Assembly: GCA_009617715.1 (NCBI GenBank)
Contig: VTFK01000008.1
Location: 1,674,001 to 1,738,000, forward strand
DNA: 64,000 nt
Direction of reading: 5' to 3'
DNA from: Plectrocnemia conspersa
Taxonomy: Eukaryota > Arthropoda > Insecta > Trichoptera > Polycentropodidae
The position numbers and the translations under genes were made by a program. The notes below the pieces were generated by a model. It was not told the DNA's origin and searched no databases. It saw only the letters and a program-made list of their open reading frames with translations. Positions 47,601 through 60,085 of this stretch are shown in pieces. Numbering within the stretch: position 1 is the stretch's first letter; each line of letters starts with the position of its first letter.

Positions 47601-50450
47601 AAGTCTGAATGATCCCCGAATAAAATATAATAATATGGAACTGCTGGAATTTAAGGGATGTTAAGTATTAATACATTAAATCAAAATTAGACACTTATAA
47701 AAATACCTTATTTTTAATCGTGTATTAAGACATACATATTATGTACATATATTGATAATAAATTATATATATATTATATCAAAAAAAATGTTTAATATAG
47801 AAACTAAAATAATTATAGTAAAGTTACAATATAAAGCGATAAGAGCAATTTCAAAATGGTAAAAATATAATAAGATAAGATGGTAACATTTAATTCAATA
47901 AATGTTAATTATAATTTTTATCATAAGCTGCTATAAATATATTTTAGTGGCATTAAATTAAACATACGTATAATATTTTAAATAAATATTTTAATAAAAC
48001 TGTACAGAAATGTTATGTTTATTATAGATAGCTAATTGTCTAGAAATATTTGAGTCCAAATTCTAGTTAATTGTCAACACAATAAAAATACTTCTATTTT
48101 AGATAATTGTTGGCTTTAAGCTAAAATAAATTTTTAAAAAAAAACGAAATTGAAACTATCTTCTATAATTCTAGACTAGTTCATATATTATAACAGTTTG
48201 ATTACTGAAAAATATATTATTTCCCCTTCACCTTTTGAACTGCTCTAGCTAATTGACGTATTCTATAACATGAAAATATTATTGATTAATGTTAACTAGA
48301 ATTTAGATACGCTATTAATTAATGTGCGATATGATCTCAAATGAATAAATAAATATTATGAAATAATACAGGTAGCTTAACCCTTAAAGAATTTGTATTA
48401 TATTATGTCGAGGGGTATCCGATAGAAATTTAGTTCTGAAAAAAAAGAAGAGTTATTGCGAACAATAACTTACCTGCGACGCGAAAACCGCATCCAATAT
48501 GAATATTATTGGATTTTTTCAATTGACTGGAGATCTCGAGATCCGTACAAAATCCGTACTCTGTGCTCCAAATCCCAATAAAAAGTCTCATATGTTTAGC
48601 GAGATAAAAACAAGAAATTTATTAAATTTATGAAAATTATTCGAGTGTATTATATTGAATCAGTGGCGCTTATACATATTTTTACTATTGATAAATCTTA
48701 AAATTCAAAGATTATACAATTTGTGTTTAAAAATGCAACATTTTACAAATCAAAACATATTTTATTAAAAAAATAAATGTATGCAAATATTTTTGCAAAA
48801 TTAAGTAGTAGTTAAAGCGATCTACACGCTCAATTATAAAACACATCTGGTGAAAGTGATACACATTAACGCCATCTAAGAAACCTAATCAATTAGCATA
48901 AAGAATTTCGTACGAATTACAGCTGCGGCCAACCATTAATGTCAATATCAAAATCAATGATAATAATATGAAAAAAAATCTAGACAAAACTTTCGCCGGT
49001 CAAATAAAATAGATCATTACGAGACTATAACGGGTTAGTTTTAATGTTTGTAAAAAAACATTATTTTTTTAACATAGTATATAAATAACGTATGTGGTGT
49101 CTCGACACGAAATATGTGTGTCAACTGACCAGTCAGTTTCCAATAATCTGTGCCATGGACCACAGGGATGCCATTGGACTGTATATGTATTTATTTATAT
49201 AATATTACGAATCGAATCAGAAGATGTGACCCATAATAATCGTAGCGAAGTATAATTAACACTAAACCTACAGAGATTCAAATAGAGAATTGGGCATCAA
49301 CGTACATATAATACATGATCATACATACAAATATTACAACTGATAAAGTATACTGGAAAATTAAAAACCACATGTGGCATTCATCACTAAAAAAAGTCAT
49401 TGACATTATAAAAGACATAATTGCATCTAATTATTATTAATGTTAATGATTATTAATTCGTGGAAAAATAACTAGAAAAACTCGACTGCCTTCGCGCGTT
49501 TTGCGTTCTATTCTAAATAAACCGGTCAAAGCAAATCGTAGTTAAATTCGAATCGTCTCGATTAAATCATTAAATTTATGTTTAATTTATTAACATGCAT
49601 AATAAATTTCATTTAAACACACAACAATCATAATAAACGTGTCATAATCACGTATATAATATTAAATGCAGACATCCTTGAATATCGTAGCATTTATCGT
49701 CGAGTGATAATATCATTAGTTTTCCTGATCAACTTTGCCCACTGATGACATATGCATATTGATGATAATTATAATAATAAAATATAATAAATTAAACCTA
49801 AACTCTTAATATTTAACTTTCAGTAAAATATGAACTCAAATAACCTTTATTTATGTCTATTAGGTTCATATTTATCTTACGAATCAATGTATTATTTACC
49901 ATTGATGGTGAATCTTTCAAATAAACAACACACCCTAAACAATTAATCTATATCTTCATTTCAGATTTTTTTTAAATGTGTCACTATAATAAGCAAGCTT
50001 TCTTAAAGCTAAATGGTTAATAATTTTACAAATGCAAGAAATAATAATAAACAAGTTCGCAGCTTTTATGCTGATTTTTTTCAACCAGAGGTTTCAAAAC
50101 TGAGATACGTTCTAAAATAAAATAATTTCATTTACAAAATTCGCGTTGCGCGGCTGAATAAAAAAATAATATTTTATTTACACAAAATGTGCTAAAAAGA
50201 TAAATGTTATATAAATTAAAATCAAATATTTTCGCGCTTAACAGAAAAAGTGCCCTTCATGCGTCATTAGGTAATATATAAATACATATCAAGATCAATT
50301 TGTGTGCTATCGAACGCAATGATTTACACCCAACTTCACGCCAAATAATCGTGTAAAATGTACGTTACGGTTTCTCGCATATTTAAAATAAGTGGTGACT
50401 ATACTATAAAACAAAAAACTGTCACAAGAACTTCTTTCAAGTATGAATAG
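47601..50450. other. AT-rich intergenic DNA, nothing firm
   Basis: About 2.8 kb with small less-AT-rich parts (48410-48590, 48830-49260). No gene, SINE or transposon end was recognised. The beginning may be the rest of the LINE relic. Confidence 0.45.
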
Positions 50451-50612
50451 CAGCGACGTGACATTTGCACATGTCATTCTGGCTGTCATATCTAGATCAA
50501 CAGTGCTGTTTTGAATTGATAGTTGAACTGAACAGCGACGTGCAGACAACCGAATACGTGCTATACTGCAATACAAGTCAATGAAATCGCTGAAAAAATT
50601 AACAGCGACGTG
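50451..50612. promoter_or_regulatory. three identical CAGCGACGTG decamers
   Basis: CAGCGACGTG occurs at 50451-50460, 50533-50542 and 50603-50612, all in the same orientation. The last two extend to AACAGCGACGTGC. The surrounding sequence is not duplicated, which argues for separate sites rather than a tandem repeat. Protein binding is inference. Confidence 0.4.
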
Positions 50613-50989
50613 CTGAAGATTGATTTTGTATAGGTTAAAAATATTTTAAATAGTCAAATATTAAAACAAATTTATAATAACAGGATGAAAACAATTAATT
50701 GTAATTATTACATAATGAGTACAAAGCCGGTAGTAAAGCTAGTATTATATATTCGTTATCCACTGTGTCATTCGTCGTCAACATTCAGTTAGCAAAAGTA
50801 TCTATAAACACCTACAATATTAATTATATTATGTGGTTAATGCAATGAACAAAATGAAAAAGCAATTCATTGAATAGCAAATTGTTTGGACAACTGTGTA
50901 TTGAAAATGATTAACAATTCAATCGCTTGCTGCATACAGAAGTTCATTGACTATCAAAAAGTGTATGTTTAAAAAAGAAGGTCTTATAA
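50613..50989. other. AT-rich DNA upstream of hAT relic
   Basis: Probably the eroded interior of the hAT element; nothing diagnostic. Confidence 0.35.
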
Positions 50990-51542
50990 AGTCTTGTGTT
51001 TGAGTTACTAGAAAACAAAAATGATGCTTTATTAGCCAACTTGATCGATTCCGAAAATGACATGGTTTATTAATGAAATTTAATAAATCAAATCTATATA
51101 TTCAAGGCGATGAGCTAAATCTAGTGGCAGAACTTATTTTGTTCCAATGAAATCTAGGACGAGGAGAATTGAGCTAGTTTCTAAATTGATTTAACAGTGG
51201 AAAAACATTTTGAAGAATTGAATATATATTGTCAGTACTGACTTCAATTAACGATTTAGTGACATTCTAAAAATAAACATATCCAATTGACAGCGGTATC
51301 TCTATGGAAATATTAAAATTCAGAGATGGCTATCAAAAGTTCTGGCTACAAAGGCAAATACATATACTTTATCTAATAAGTTTATCCTTAATCTTACAAA
51401 AGTTTTTAATTGCATTTCCTTCATCGTATTTAGTAGAACGTGGGTTCAGTGGGAGGTCACAAATCTGTTAACACAAAAAAGAAGCCGACTGCAAATAACA
51501 AGAATGCTGTTGACATATATAGAGTTGAACAATAATAAATAG
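50990..51542 (+). pseudogene. hAT transposase C-terminal relic (SCAND3/ZBED-like group)
   Basis: Plus-strand pieces in changing frames match the end of hAT transposases of the type domesticated as SCAND3/ZBED5. They are LLENKNDALLANLIDSENDM (about 51006-51065), YIQGDELNLV (about 51099-51128), DLTVEKHFEEL (about 51189-51221), then FPSSYLVERGFS (about 51415-51450), and after a shift NLLTQKRSRLQITRMLLTYI to TAG at 51540-51542. In this family the last block is the dimerisation segment. Many stops and at least two frameshifts mark it as long dead. Confidence 0.85.
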
Positions 51543-51829
51543 GTAGCAGCATACGAAACTCATCCTATTAATTTTAATACTTTTTATTGTGTTTCTTTAT
51601 TTTTTTTATATTTATTGAAAATGTAACTGGTTGATTTTATTTATAATTTTATAACATAAGCATTAGGGTATCTCTAATAATTACTTTAAATTTTACAAAG
51701 TTCTATACTATGCGCCCAGACAATGAGACCAGGTACTGCTTAAGTATCGGGTTTCAAAGTCTGATCATTGTCACCAAATTTAAATCTGTGAAAACATAAT
51801 TTTTTCTTTGATTTAAAAACGTTGGCAAT
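51543..51829. other. AT-rich DNA
   Basis: May hold the 3' terminus of the hAT element; no inverted repeat was identified. Confidence 0.35.
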
Positions 51830-52200
51830 CCCTGGCCATCCAACACTTGGCGTACGAAGCCCGACGCAAGTTCAACTGCGTAGAAATCGCGAGAAGGCGT
51901 CGAGCAGCGGCGGTGGCCCGTCACGTACGGTAGCCACATGACGACAATGTGTGAAACTCACCCACACCTTCGCATTCAATGGCGCGACAGCATGATGTAT
52001 GCATGATTATGTTGTGTGAAGGTGTGCGTGAATGTGTGGGCAAGTGCGACAAAACGCGATTTATTATATGGACTCGGAAATAGTGGGGGTAATATAAACA
52101 TAACGTTTCATCACTTGTATTCGAACTTGACTAAATTCCCTCGCGTGCCGTAATTGGCAAGCATGCTATATGAATTTAACATCCTGATCTGGAAGCGAAA
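51830..52200. other. GC-richer unique patch
   Basis: CpG-containing block around 51840-52070. The minus-strand frame 51754-51939 has no known motif. GTGTG-containing words cluster at 51940-52045. Confidence 0.3.
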
Positions 52201-53060
52201 GTAATTTAATTCTATTGACTTTGACTTAGATCACGAACAAAAACGCTGACTTATAAAGATATATTGATTTAAAATATTTTATTGTTTTACATAGTTATTT
52301 ATGAAACGAAATCGTCAAAATTGACTACAAGGTCAGTTTGGCAAACCCCGAAAGACTTGGGTCAGAGACCGTTATGGACCGAATTGGATTTCGAGATCGG
52401 TGTGCGCACTAACGAAAATAAAACTAATATATTTTAAATTATTCAAATTACAATAACAAAATATATTTAGTTTTATACCTATATAGAATTACTATTTGTT
52501 ATTAATCTGGCCAAATATATATCAGAAAATATTTTTTTTATTTCGAATTCGACATTAACAGATACTCGCTGAGGCTCGCACCGAATCGAGGCTTTCCGGC
52601 GACTCTTTTTGCGCTATTCGTACATAATTTCGTGTTTCGCGTTCATAATCTCGTTAATAGATACAAACATTTTTTTTAATCGACATTTTATAATTGCTTC
52701 CATAAATCAGAAATTAGATATTCTTAAACTTCACCAACATTACATGCTGCACAATATAATAAACTAAATTATTTTTTAAATTAAAAAGCCAGATTTTTAG
52801 TATAACATTAAAAACCGTATAGTCGTTAAATATTTTTTTAAATTAACTTTAAAACATTTTTAACTTAGCGTAAAAGAGCCATTTATGATCAAACACATTT
52901 TTATTATTTTTAAAATTAGCTACATTTTATATTAAATTAAATAAAATAGTAATTTTATAATTTTCGTTAAAATCATTGTATAATATAAATACATGTATTT
53001 TAGTTTGGCAAATCATTTTTTACTTACAGATCGAATAAAATTAGGGAGTATGTGTCAAGA
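52201..53060. other. AT-rich intergenic DNA with a small GC bump
   Basis: The bump at 52555-52650 is unassigned. The rest is featureless. Confidence 0.45.
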
Positions 53061-53775
53061 CGACGCGGAAATTTATTCCCGGGAATTCCAGGCTTTTATG
53101 CCAAGATCAAACGCTTCGCGTGGCTCAATACTCTTGATATCCTTGGCGCCTAGAGAATAGAGATAGTTTCTCGAAAGCACTCAAAAACGCGTGACTAATC
53201 GAAATCTGTTCCAAATATAACGTTTTCTATTCGTTTAAAAAAATTTCTTATTTTTCAAAAATCAGATTTAAAGTGGTTCCAATAACCGTTTTCGTCTGAT
53301 TTGGCGAACGGTTGCCAAAATCTACTTCACCACCATTTAGCAAAATCAATAATGCAAAAGATTTTTTAATCATTTCTGCAGTTAAAAATCATGTATAATA
53401 TGTAGACTATGTGTACAACTCCGAAATTTTCGGTTTTTGTGACGATTTTTGTACCGGCACTTAAAAAATAACTAGAAACTCGAAACTTTCTGATTTCTTA
53501 CTGAAAAAAAAAAGAAACAGGCAGCTCATTGGTGTAATACACTTTTTACATTAACACAAAAATACTTGACTATGAAAACTATTTTTAAAGTAAAATATAA
53601 TAAATAAATAATTATTCAAAAAAATTTGAAATGATCATTAAAAAGAATACTTATGTCGATTTAATAATATTACGTTGACATCAAAACAACCAGAATATTT
53701 ATCCAGTAAAAAATAATAAATGTAGTCGACGAAATAAATTTAAGATTTTTCAACAAACTGGAGAACGGAATCAAA
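53061..53775. other. probable hAT interior, decayed
   Basis: ATTCCCGGGAATTCC at about 53074-53089 and TTCCCGGAAATT at about 54130-54141 lie on either side of the hAT relic at 53776-53935. CCCGGGAATT-type words occur near the ends of some hAT elements. The boundaries are not defined. Confidence 0.3.
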
Positions 53776-53935
53776 ATCTAAATCTTATTAAGCTAACATC
53801 AACGGAAAGCGAGCGAGCATACTCAACAGCAGAAATATTCACTACTATAATTAGAAATAGATTATCTGATTTATCCCTAAATACCATAGTCTTTCTAGCA
53901 ATTTATTTTTTTCAGAAAAAAATTATAATAAAATA
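53776..53935 (+). pseudogene. hAT transposase dimerisation-region relic
   Basis: The plus-strand frame from 53790 reads KLTSTESERAYSTAEIFTTI followed by IRNRLSDLSLNTIVFL. This fits the hAT C-terminal pattern (A/P)xxSERxFSxAGxIxxxxRxxLxxxxxxxLxFL of the Activator/ZBED1-like type. It differs from the relics at 21.7 and 51.4 kb, so three hAT lineages are represented. No further part of the enzyme is recognisable. Confidence 0.8.
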
Positions 53936-55739
53936 TAATTTTACGGTTACCGTTTGTATGAATAATGCGTTTTTTGTAGTTGTTATAAATAATAAATAAA
54001 TATAAAAAATACCCTTTTTATTTTTTTTAAATATTAATATGTATGCTTTTTACACATATGCATAAGTATAATTGAATATTTATCAAAAATATTTTTTGCT
54101 CTGATTTTACCATTAAGCAAAAGTCTCGCTTCCCGGAAATTCAAAAAAGCCGAGAATCACTAAATATCATACAATACAATTTATTTTGTGCGCACACAGC
54201 ACATTTTTGAGATATTTTGCTGCGCACCTAAATTAACTAGTTATAAGTTAAATGTGGCAAAATTACATTTTCATTAAAAATATCATGGCATAATGTTTAT
54301 TTTAAAATTTAATACCCAGGCTCAATCTGTATGCAATTAAATTATGTTATTATTGTTTTTCTAATTTTTATAATATTTAAATTAGGACTACTGGTCTATA
54401 CAAAATTAATGTACGAAGGTAAACGATGTGCAAATAAAAACTGATAAAGATAGTAATTAAAATCACTTCAAAATTATAATAAGAATTATGTAATAAAAAT
54501 GCAATTTTAAAAATAGTATAATATTTTATGCATAGCCAATTTTTTCTTAATCTGCATCTGCAACTCAAAAATATATTTTTTGTCGCAAGAATCTTGTAGA
54601 TTGTAATTACTTGTAAGCATGTGTTTAACATGTAGTTAGTTTATTACTTACACAAAGAAAGTCTGATGTATTTTTTTTAAATTTAACTTCCATTATAAGT
54701 TTCAAATAAAGTTTTTAAGAACACCTAACAAAATTTGCATCACATTTTTATTCCATTCAATACGTACATGGAATAAAAAAATCATTTCGCCCAAGGTTTC
54801 AAAGTAACATTTTTAAGTCTATAAAAAAATCATAAAAAGTGTAGCGGTTAATGCATAATTTTCACCGTGAAATTGACACATATGACTTTAATCAATTATT
54901 AACGTGCACTATTGAAATAAACATTTACAATTAACTTATAGTGGATTGTTATATTATAACTATACGAGTATATACCACTACAAAAACATGCCAATCAAGC
55001 ATATGCGTACACGTGGAGAAGAACATAAATATACATATTATCAAATTCTCTAAGCATGTCAATACATTTCAGAATCACTCACAAGCATTTGATACATAAT
55101 ACGAAATGAGATAAAACAATTATGGCAGTTATGTCTTTTTTATGTTACACTTATATTAATAATTTATTTTGTTCTTGTGTCCTTTATCTTTATTTTATTT
55201 GCAATATCATTATCACATTTGCGAGCCCAATGTTTACTCACAAACGCACATGTTGTATTTACGTTTTTGCAAGCGCTTATAGTAAATAATAATAAAAAAT
55301 GCGTACTTGTGTAAACACCATCTGGTTACGTATTTTTTTCTTTAATGTCCGCGGCCATTGGAACTTATCTTGAAACGTGTTTATACTTCATATCTTATTC
55401 AAAAAATATCACACTATCAATGCGACATTGTAGAGTTCGATTAATAACGTTTGACCTTCGGGTGCTGCATTTTTTGTGGTGAATGACGTATGGAAACATT
55501 GTTCAGGTAAAAAATATGTCAAAAACATTAACTAATATTTTGAGCGCCCATGTGTTACTACAACTACAGCAGGAAATTTATATATAATAAATAAACATTA
55601 ACAACGTGTTTTCTTTGAATATTGGCACAGTGACGTCTAATCGTTAATATTTTATTTGAAAAGATAGTTTAACTAAAAAGTAATAAATAATTACTAAATA
55701 TATTTTTTATTTATTTTACTTATTGTAAATCTCCCATTG
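53936..55739. other. AT-rich intergenic DNA, nothing firm
   Basis: No gene or clear repeat. The 84-codon minus-strand frame (54377-54631) is low-complexity. Confidence 0.5.
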
Positions 55740-55878
55740 CATCATGACAATCCGTCACAACTAAATAAATACAATCAAAAACTACTAAGTAAGTGGTGAT
55801 ACACCATACTGAAATCAGCGACATATATTTTGATAATCAAAAACTATTATTACAGCCTACAATTTATAGATGTCAGTA
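55740..55878 (-). repeat. SINE-B-like 3' segment next to SINE-A
   Basis: The stretch with ATATATTTTGATAATC, AAACTATTATTACAG and ACAATTTATAGATGTCA resembles the body of the SINE-B copy at 34990-35060. The match is partial. The two SINE types may share a body segment, or one may have inserted beside the other. Confidence 0.3.
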
Positions 55879-56095
55879 TGTACGACCTAGCTCGATTTTA
55901 TTTTTTATTTGTAAAAAAAAAATATATGAAAAAATCATCTCTGATGATCGATTTAAATTATAATTTCATAATAATCACTAAATCTGATCATCCAAAAACG
56001 ATCGAAATTGAAAATCACTAGGGTCCTTATGGGATTCGAATCCATGTTCTTTAGGTATAAGTTGCCGACTTACACCACATGTCTAACGTGCTAGT
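55879..56095 (-). mobile_element. SINE-A copy
   Basis: On the minus strand the head reads GACATGTGGTGTAAGTCGGC. The B-box palindrome GGATTCGAATCC (56032-56043) follows, then the body (CGATCGTTTTTGGATGATCA, AGTGATTATTATGAAATT) and GAGCTAGGTCGTACATA at the 3' end. The B box matches GATTCGAATCC exactly, the best in the window. Confidence 0.75.
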
Positions 56096-56454
56096 ATACT
56101 CGTAAATATATGCATATGTATCTAAAACAAAACAATGTCATTTTATTGTTTAATGTACTTGAAGCAACTTTAAAATACTTTTTTATTTATATTTAAACAT
56201 AATCACAATGGACTGAATGCTTCTAGTGAGCTTAGAAATATCTTATGAAATATCCTATAACTTATCTTACAGTATCCATCAAGTTCTAAACACTCATTGT
56301 CATCATTCATAAAGCTTATCGATTGTTAAACGCCAATCAAAGCTACATTTTAAAATTTCAATTAATTTAATCAGTGCCGACAGTAAGATGATGGATAGCA
56401 AGAAGACTTTTATTATTTTGATTAAAAATCTGAACATTACAATTAAAGGTTTTT
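56096..56454. other. AT-rich intergenic DNA, nothing seen
   Basis: No supported feature between the two SINE-A copies. Confidence 0.45.
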
Positions 56455-56692
56455 CTTTATAGAAAAATTTCATAGTTCATGAGTTCTGAGTTTGAATCTC
56501 ATAATAAACCTTGAGTTTTTTTAATTTATATTGTGTCCGAGAGATCGGAATTGATGATACTAATTTGATTATAATTTCGAACGATCCTCAAATATGAGAG
56601 ATATTTAGAGTTACCTGGTCTTACGCGTGAGAAATTATAATAAAATCTAGCTAGGTCATGCATAGATTTACCAAATTTCAAAAAAAAAAAAA
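56455..56692 (+). mobile_element. SINE-A copy, plus strand
   Basis: GAGTTTGAATCTC (B-box-like, about 56488-56500) is followed by ATTGTGTCCGAGAGATCGG, TTATAATTTCGAACGATC and AAAATCTAGCTAGGTCATGC. It ends in a run of A near 56680-56692. It is oriented opposite to the copy at 55879-56095, so the pair forms a SINE inverted repeat about 0.36 kb apart. The 103-codon minus-strand frame over it is antisense to the repeat. Confidence 0.7.
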
Positions 56693-56752
56693 ATCGATCT
56701 AGGTTCTTCATAGTGGCATATATTGACTGCAAGCTGTGGTTATAGCAAAAAA

Positions 56753-56800
56753 ACCGCATTGGGCTAATGCCTGCTATGTTACAACGGAATATTAACAATA
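56753..56800 (+). mobile_element. SINE-B 3'-end fragment
   Basis: CCGCATTGGGCTAATGCCTG, then TATGTTACAACGGAA and an A/T tail, match the 3' end of SINE-B (complement of 34838-34905). Only the last part of the element is present. Confidence 0.6.
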
Positions 56801-56929
56801 AAAATATAAACATACATAAACATACGCTCATATTCAAAAATACACATACTTTAATACACCTATATAATTTTTACAGATACGCTAAAAATATTTCGTAAAT
56901 AAAAAAGTGAAATAATACAGTACACACCT

Positions 56930-57035
56930 AAGAGATGTAAACCAGCCCACATAAATTATTCAAGCTCCTCGTAGCTATCGCCGAAAACATTATTATGTCT
57001 GACAAGGTCGTTTAGAAGCTGGATGGATTGTTTTA
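56930..57035 (+). repeat. repeat C flank fragment
   Basis: GATGTAAACCAGCCCACATA, then TTCAAGCTCCTCGTAGCTAT and CGCCGAAAACA, then AGAAGCTGGATGG align with 38943-39020. Only the part outside the palindrome is present. Confidence 0.55.
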
Positions 57036-59929
57036 GAATAGGATTCTCAAGCATTGAAGTTCTGGCTAAGACAATTTGGAAAAGAGGACGCAATTGCGGC
57101 CCCCAATGGCACTGCTTGAGTTGGAATGCAATTAATTGGATCTCAACGCAAAAAATCTAATTTCTTAGAAATTCAAAAAAATAACGTCGTACCGTGTCCG
57201 CGATAATGTGAACGATCGGTTTAGTTTGCCAAACAATTTACAAATTTTATTTGATTGAGTTATACTAAAGTTTGATTTGAATGCATTTTCCAGCTTTTAT
57301 TACAATAAACAAAGCGCTTTATAACAGTAATTAGTATAGTAAAGAGCCGCATCTTAGCTATACATGAAATTCCATTTATCATTCAAGTCTCGCATTATAG
57401 TTATAAAGTTGAGGTCATAAATTATATTGTGCATCAAAAGAGCATTAGCCAAATTGAATCCTCATTGCTTATTATTCACGTAACACACGTTTTATAATAT
57501 ACCTTTAACCTTAAAGTTGTGTAAAGGTAATCGCTATGATACACACACGAACAATTCATCGGTCTTCATCAAGATATTAAACGTTTTACAAGTCACTTTA
57601 TGGTACGCCTTTTTTCCTTCTGATAACTGTTCTCAAAACCTGATTTTTGTTTCTTATCTTGAATATTCGAGGCGAGCAGGTTTTCGGGCCTTTTTGAGAA
57701 GAATATGCTGATTTTATCAGAAAAGATCTTCAACATGTTTAAGCATCAAATATTAATATTATTGTTTAAAACATTTTCAATGGGCATTTAAAAATAATAC
57801 AACTTTCTTCGAGTTCTTTTCAGAGCGTATCCGTGACGTCGAAAACAATGCTGAGGTCAAGGTTTTGCGTCAAACAGTTCTGTGGCCTTCGCCATCGTGT
57901 TTTTTTTTGTTGCTAAATTGAATATTTCCAAATGTTTCAAACGCATAGTAGCAAAGCCAACGTTCATATAGTTTGATTTATTGTTTATAAAAATATTAGA
58001 TCTATAAAATTATTGATAAGACCCTGAGATCCTTTTGGTTTGATTGTCGATTACTAAACTATGTTTTTAAAATTTCCTGTTCTTAAATATTCATTAACAA
58101 TATTTTTTTAAATATTCGACGCAAAATGTCGTTAAAATGTAATAATGCTGATATTCTTATAACATATGCCATTAAATCATTTTCAAATATGATAATATTG
58201 TATGCATTGGGTTTATACTGTCAAACTTGAACACAATTAAAAGATCACCATAATTCGGTAAATTTAAGTAAAAACTGAATTGTTGAAATTTTAATGGTGT
58301 CAGCACAGTTTTCTTCAAACCCTTGATCTATTCTCTTAATATCTGTCTAAATATTTTCTTGCAATTTTTTGGATGTGATTAGTATAATGTGCAAATATTG
58401 CGATATGTGCCAAAGCATTTTCCAAATTAAAGTTTTTTATTTAAAGAAATTGTGCAAATACATTTTTTGATGGATAATATATTAGAGTATGTTTGTGTGT
58501 ATGTGTCCGATTTATTTTTGTACTCATTCGCACTTAAATAGTTCCTGATTATCATATATTAAATCTCGCTTCTTATAGCATTCACTTAGTTCAATTTTGA
58601 TATATGTACTTCTATATATAAATAACCTTGACGACTAAAAAGGCTCATTGTCAGCTTTGATATTACAGCTGGCAATTTGGTAGTATTTTATGTTTTTCGT
58701 CATTGAAGACGTTGTGAATTATGATAAGGCGATTCAATGGTTTTTCATTGAAATGAACATTTTTGCGTTGTAATTTTATAATAAAAACGGGACAGAAAAG
58801 AGACTAAAAAATTCTAAACTATATTTTTATCTCACTTCCAAAGAGACTAAAATAATCGACAATAAAAAACTAAATAAGTTGTTCGTTGCTGATATAATTT
58901 CAACCAGTGAGTGCAGAAAATATGTTTAAGGCATTAAATTTTGCAATTGATTAATGATTCATTTAGAACATCTAAATAAAATTGGTATACCTAAGAATGA
59001 GATTCTTGATACGTCATATATGCTGTATAGCGAAAATTTTACGGTTTTTTTAAATAAATTTATTTGATTAAACTGCTTGTATCTTCTTTTAAAATGTTTC
59101 AGATTATCTAAATCCAATGCCTTTCTCCAATGAAATGGAGAGGCTTTTCAAATCTGTTTATTTTTTACAAACGCTTCGTACTGTGTTTTTTGCTAACTTC
59201 AGTGTGCACCAATCGGTAATGTTTCTCTTCCTGTCGCTGTGATCTAATGATCAAAATTACAATAACGGTTTATTTGTATTATTATTCATCTCCTTTTCTT
59301 ATCTGTAAGCGGCATTTTCTAAAACGCAATTTTTGGGTCTATTTTTTTAATTTATATAGTGCATTTATATGCAATCATTTTTTTTTATCGAATATGACGT
59401 TAGCTTTTATAGCGAATTCAGTTTGTAATAACCGCTTTGTATTGAATGTAAAATACGTTAAATCTATGGCACTGTTTTTTGTGGCACATCTCAGTAATTA
59501 AATCGATGTTTATGCCAAAATATGGGTGGCTTTATTATTTGAATGCTTTTATTTACATTTACATATTGCAAGTATGTTATTTATATTTTATTATCTTGCC
59601 AACGTACTATGAACGCCACAATTTTGGTATTTATTCTGTGAGTACGTGAGTTTTCCCTCTTTAGTTTTTTCTAACTAATCAAATTCAATGATATTCATGT
59701 CAATGTATGAGCTGCAAGTGTATATGCAGAAATTCGGATTCACTCTCAACACAGATAGACCTAGGGCCGCTGTCGAGGCGGTTACGTTGTCACATTTTCG
59801 AGATTCAGTTACCTAGTGAAATTATTTTACAGATAATGTGTAGGTGTTTTATACAAAAATACTTCTATTGACGTTCGAGCAGGAAAGAAGATTTTTATGC
59901 ACGTCGCCAAAGTTAGCGATGAGGCGTTG
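57036..59929. other. AT-rich intergenic DNA, nothing firm
   Basis: Almost 3 kb. Less AT-rich bumps at 57040-57220 and 57820-57900 are unassigned. The stretch 58790-59220 looks faintly coding but matches nothing. 59750-59930 may be the upstream part of the LINE relic. Confidence 0.4.
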
Positions 59930-60085
59930 AAGGGCGCCTGCACTTTAATAATTTATATGCGATTTTGTACGATACGCTAGTTCGTAGCGTCCTCAAATAT
60001 GGCTTCATTATCTGGAATCAAGTGAAAAGAAATACTTTTACAGCTACTTCGAGCTTTAGAGTACCCTAGAGGGTCGCGATGCTGT
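59930..60085 (+). pseudogene. LINE ORF2 relic (post-RT segment)
   Basis: The frame from 59965 reads LYDTLVRSVLKYGFIIWNQ. This matches the LYxxLVxSxLxYxxxIWNP block after the catalytic centre of jockey/CR1-type non-LTR reverse transcriptases. The next part, expected to be like ERVQRRFTR, is only weakly seen in another frame (RALEYPRGSR). It is a short, dead fragment. Confidence 0.75.

Noticed and set aside
30848..56043. B-box sequences as genuine tRNA genes
   Set aside because: The heads do not fold as full cloverleaves by eye and are followed by a shared SINE body, so they are SINEs and not tRNA genes.
56526..56837. 103-codon minus-strand open frame
   Set aside because: It is antisense to a SINE-A copy and runs into a SINE-B fragment.
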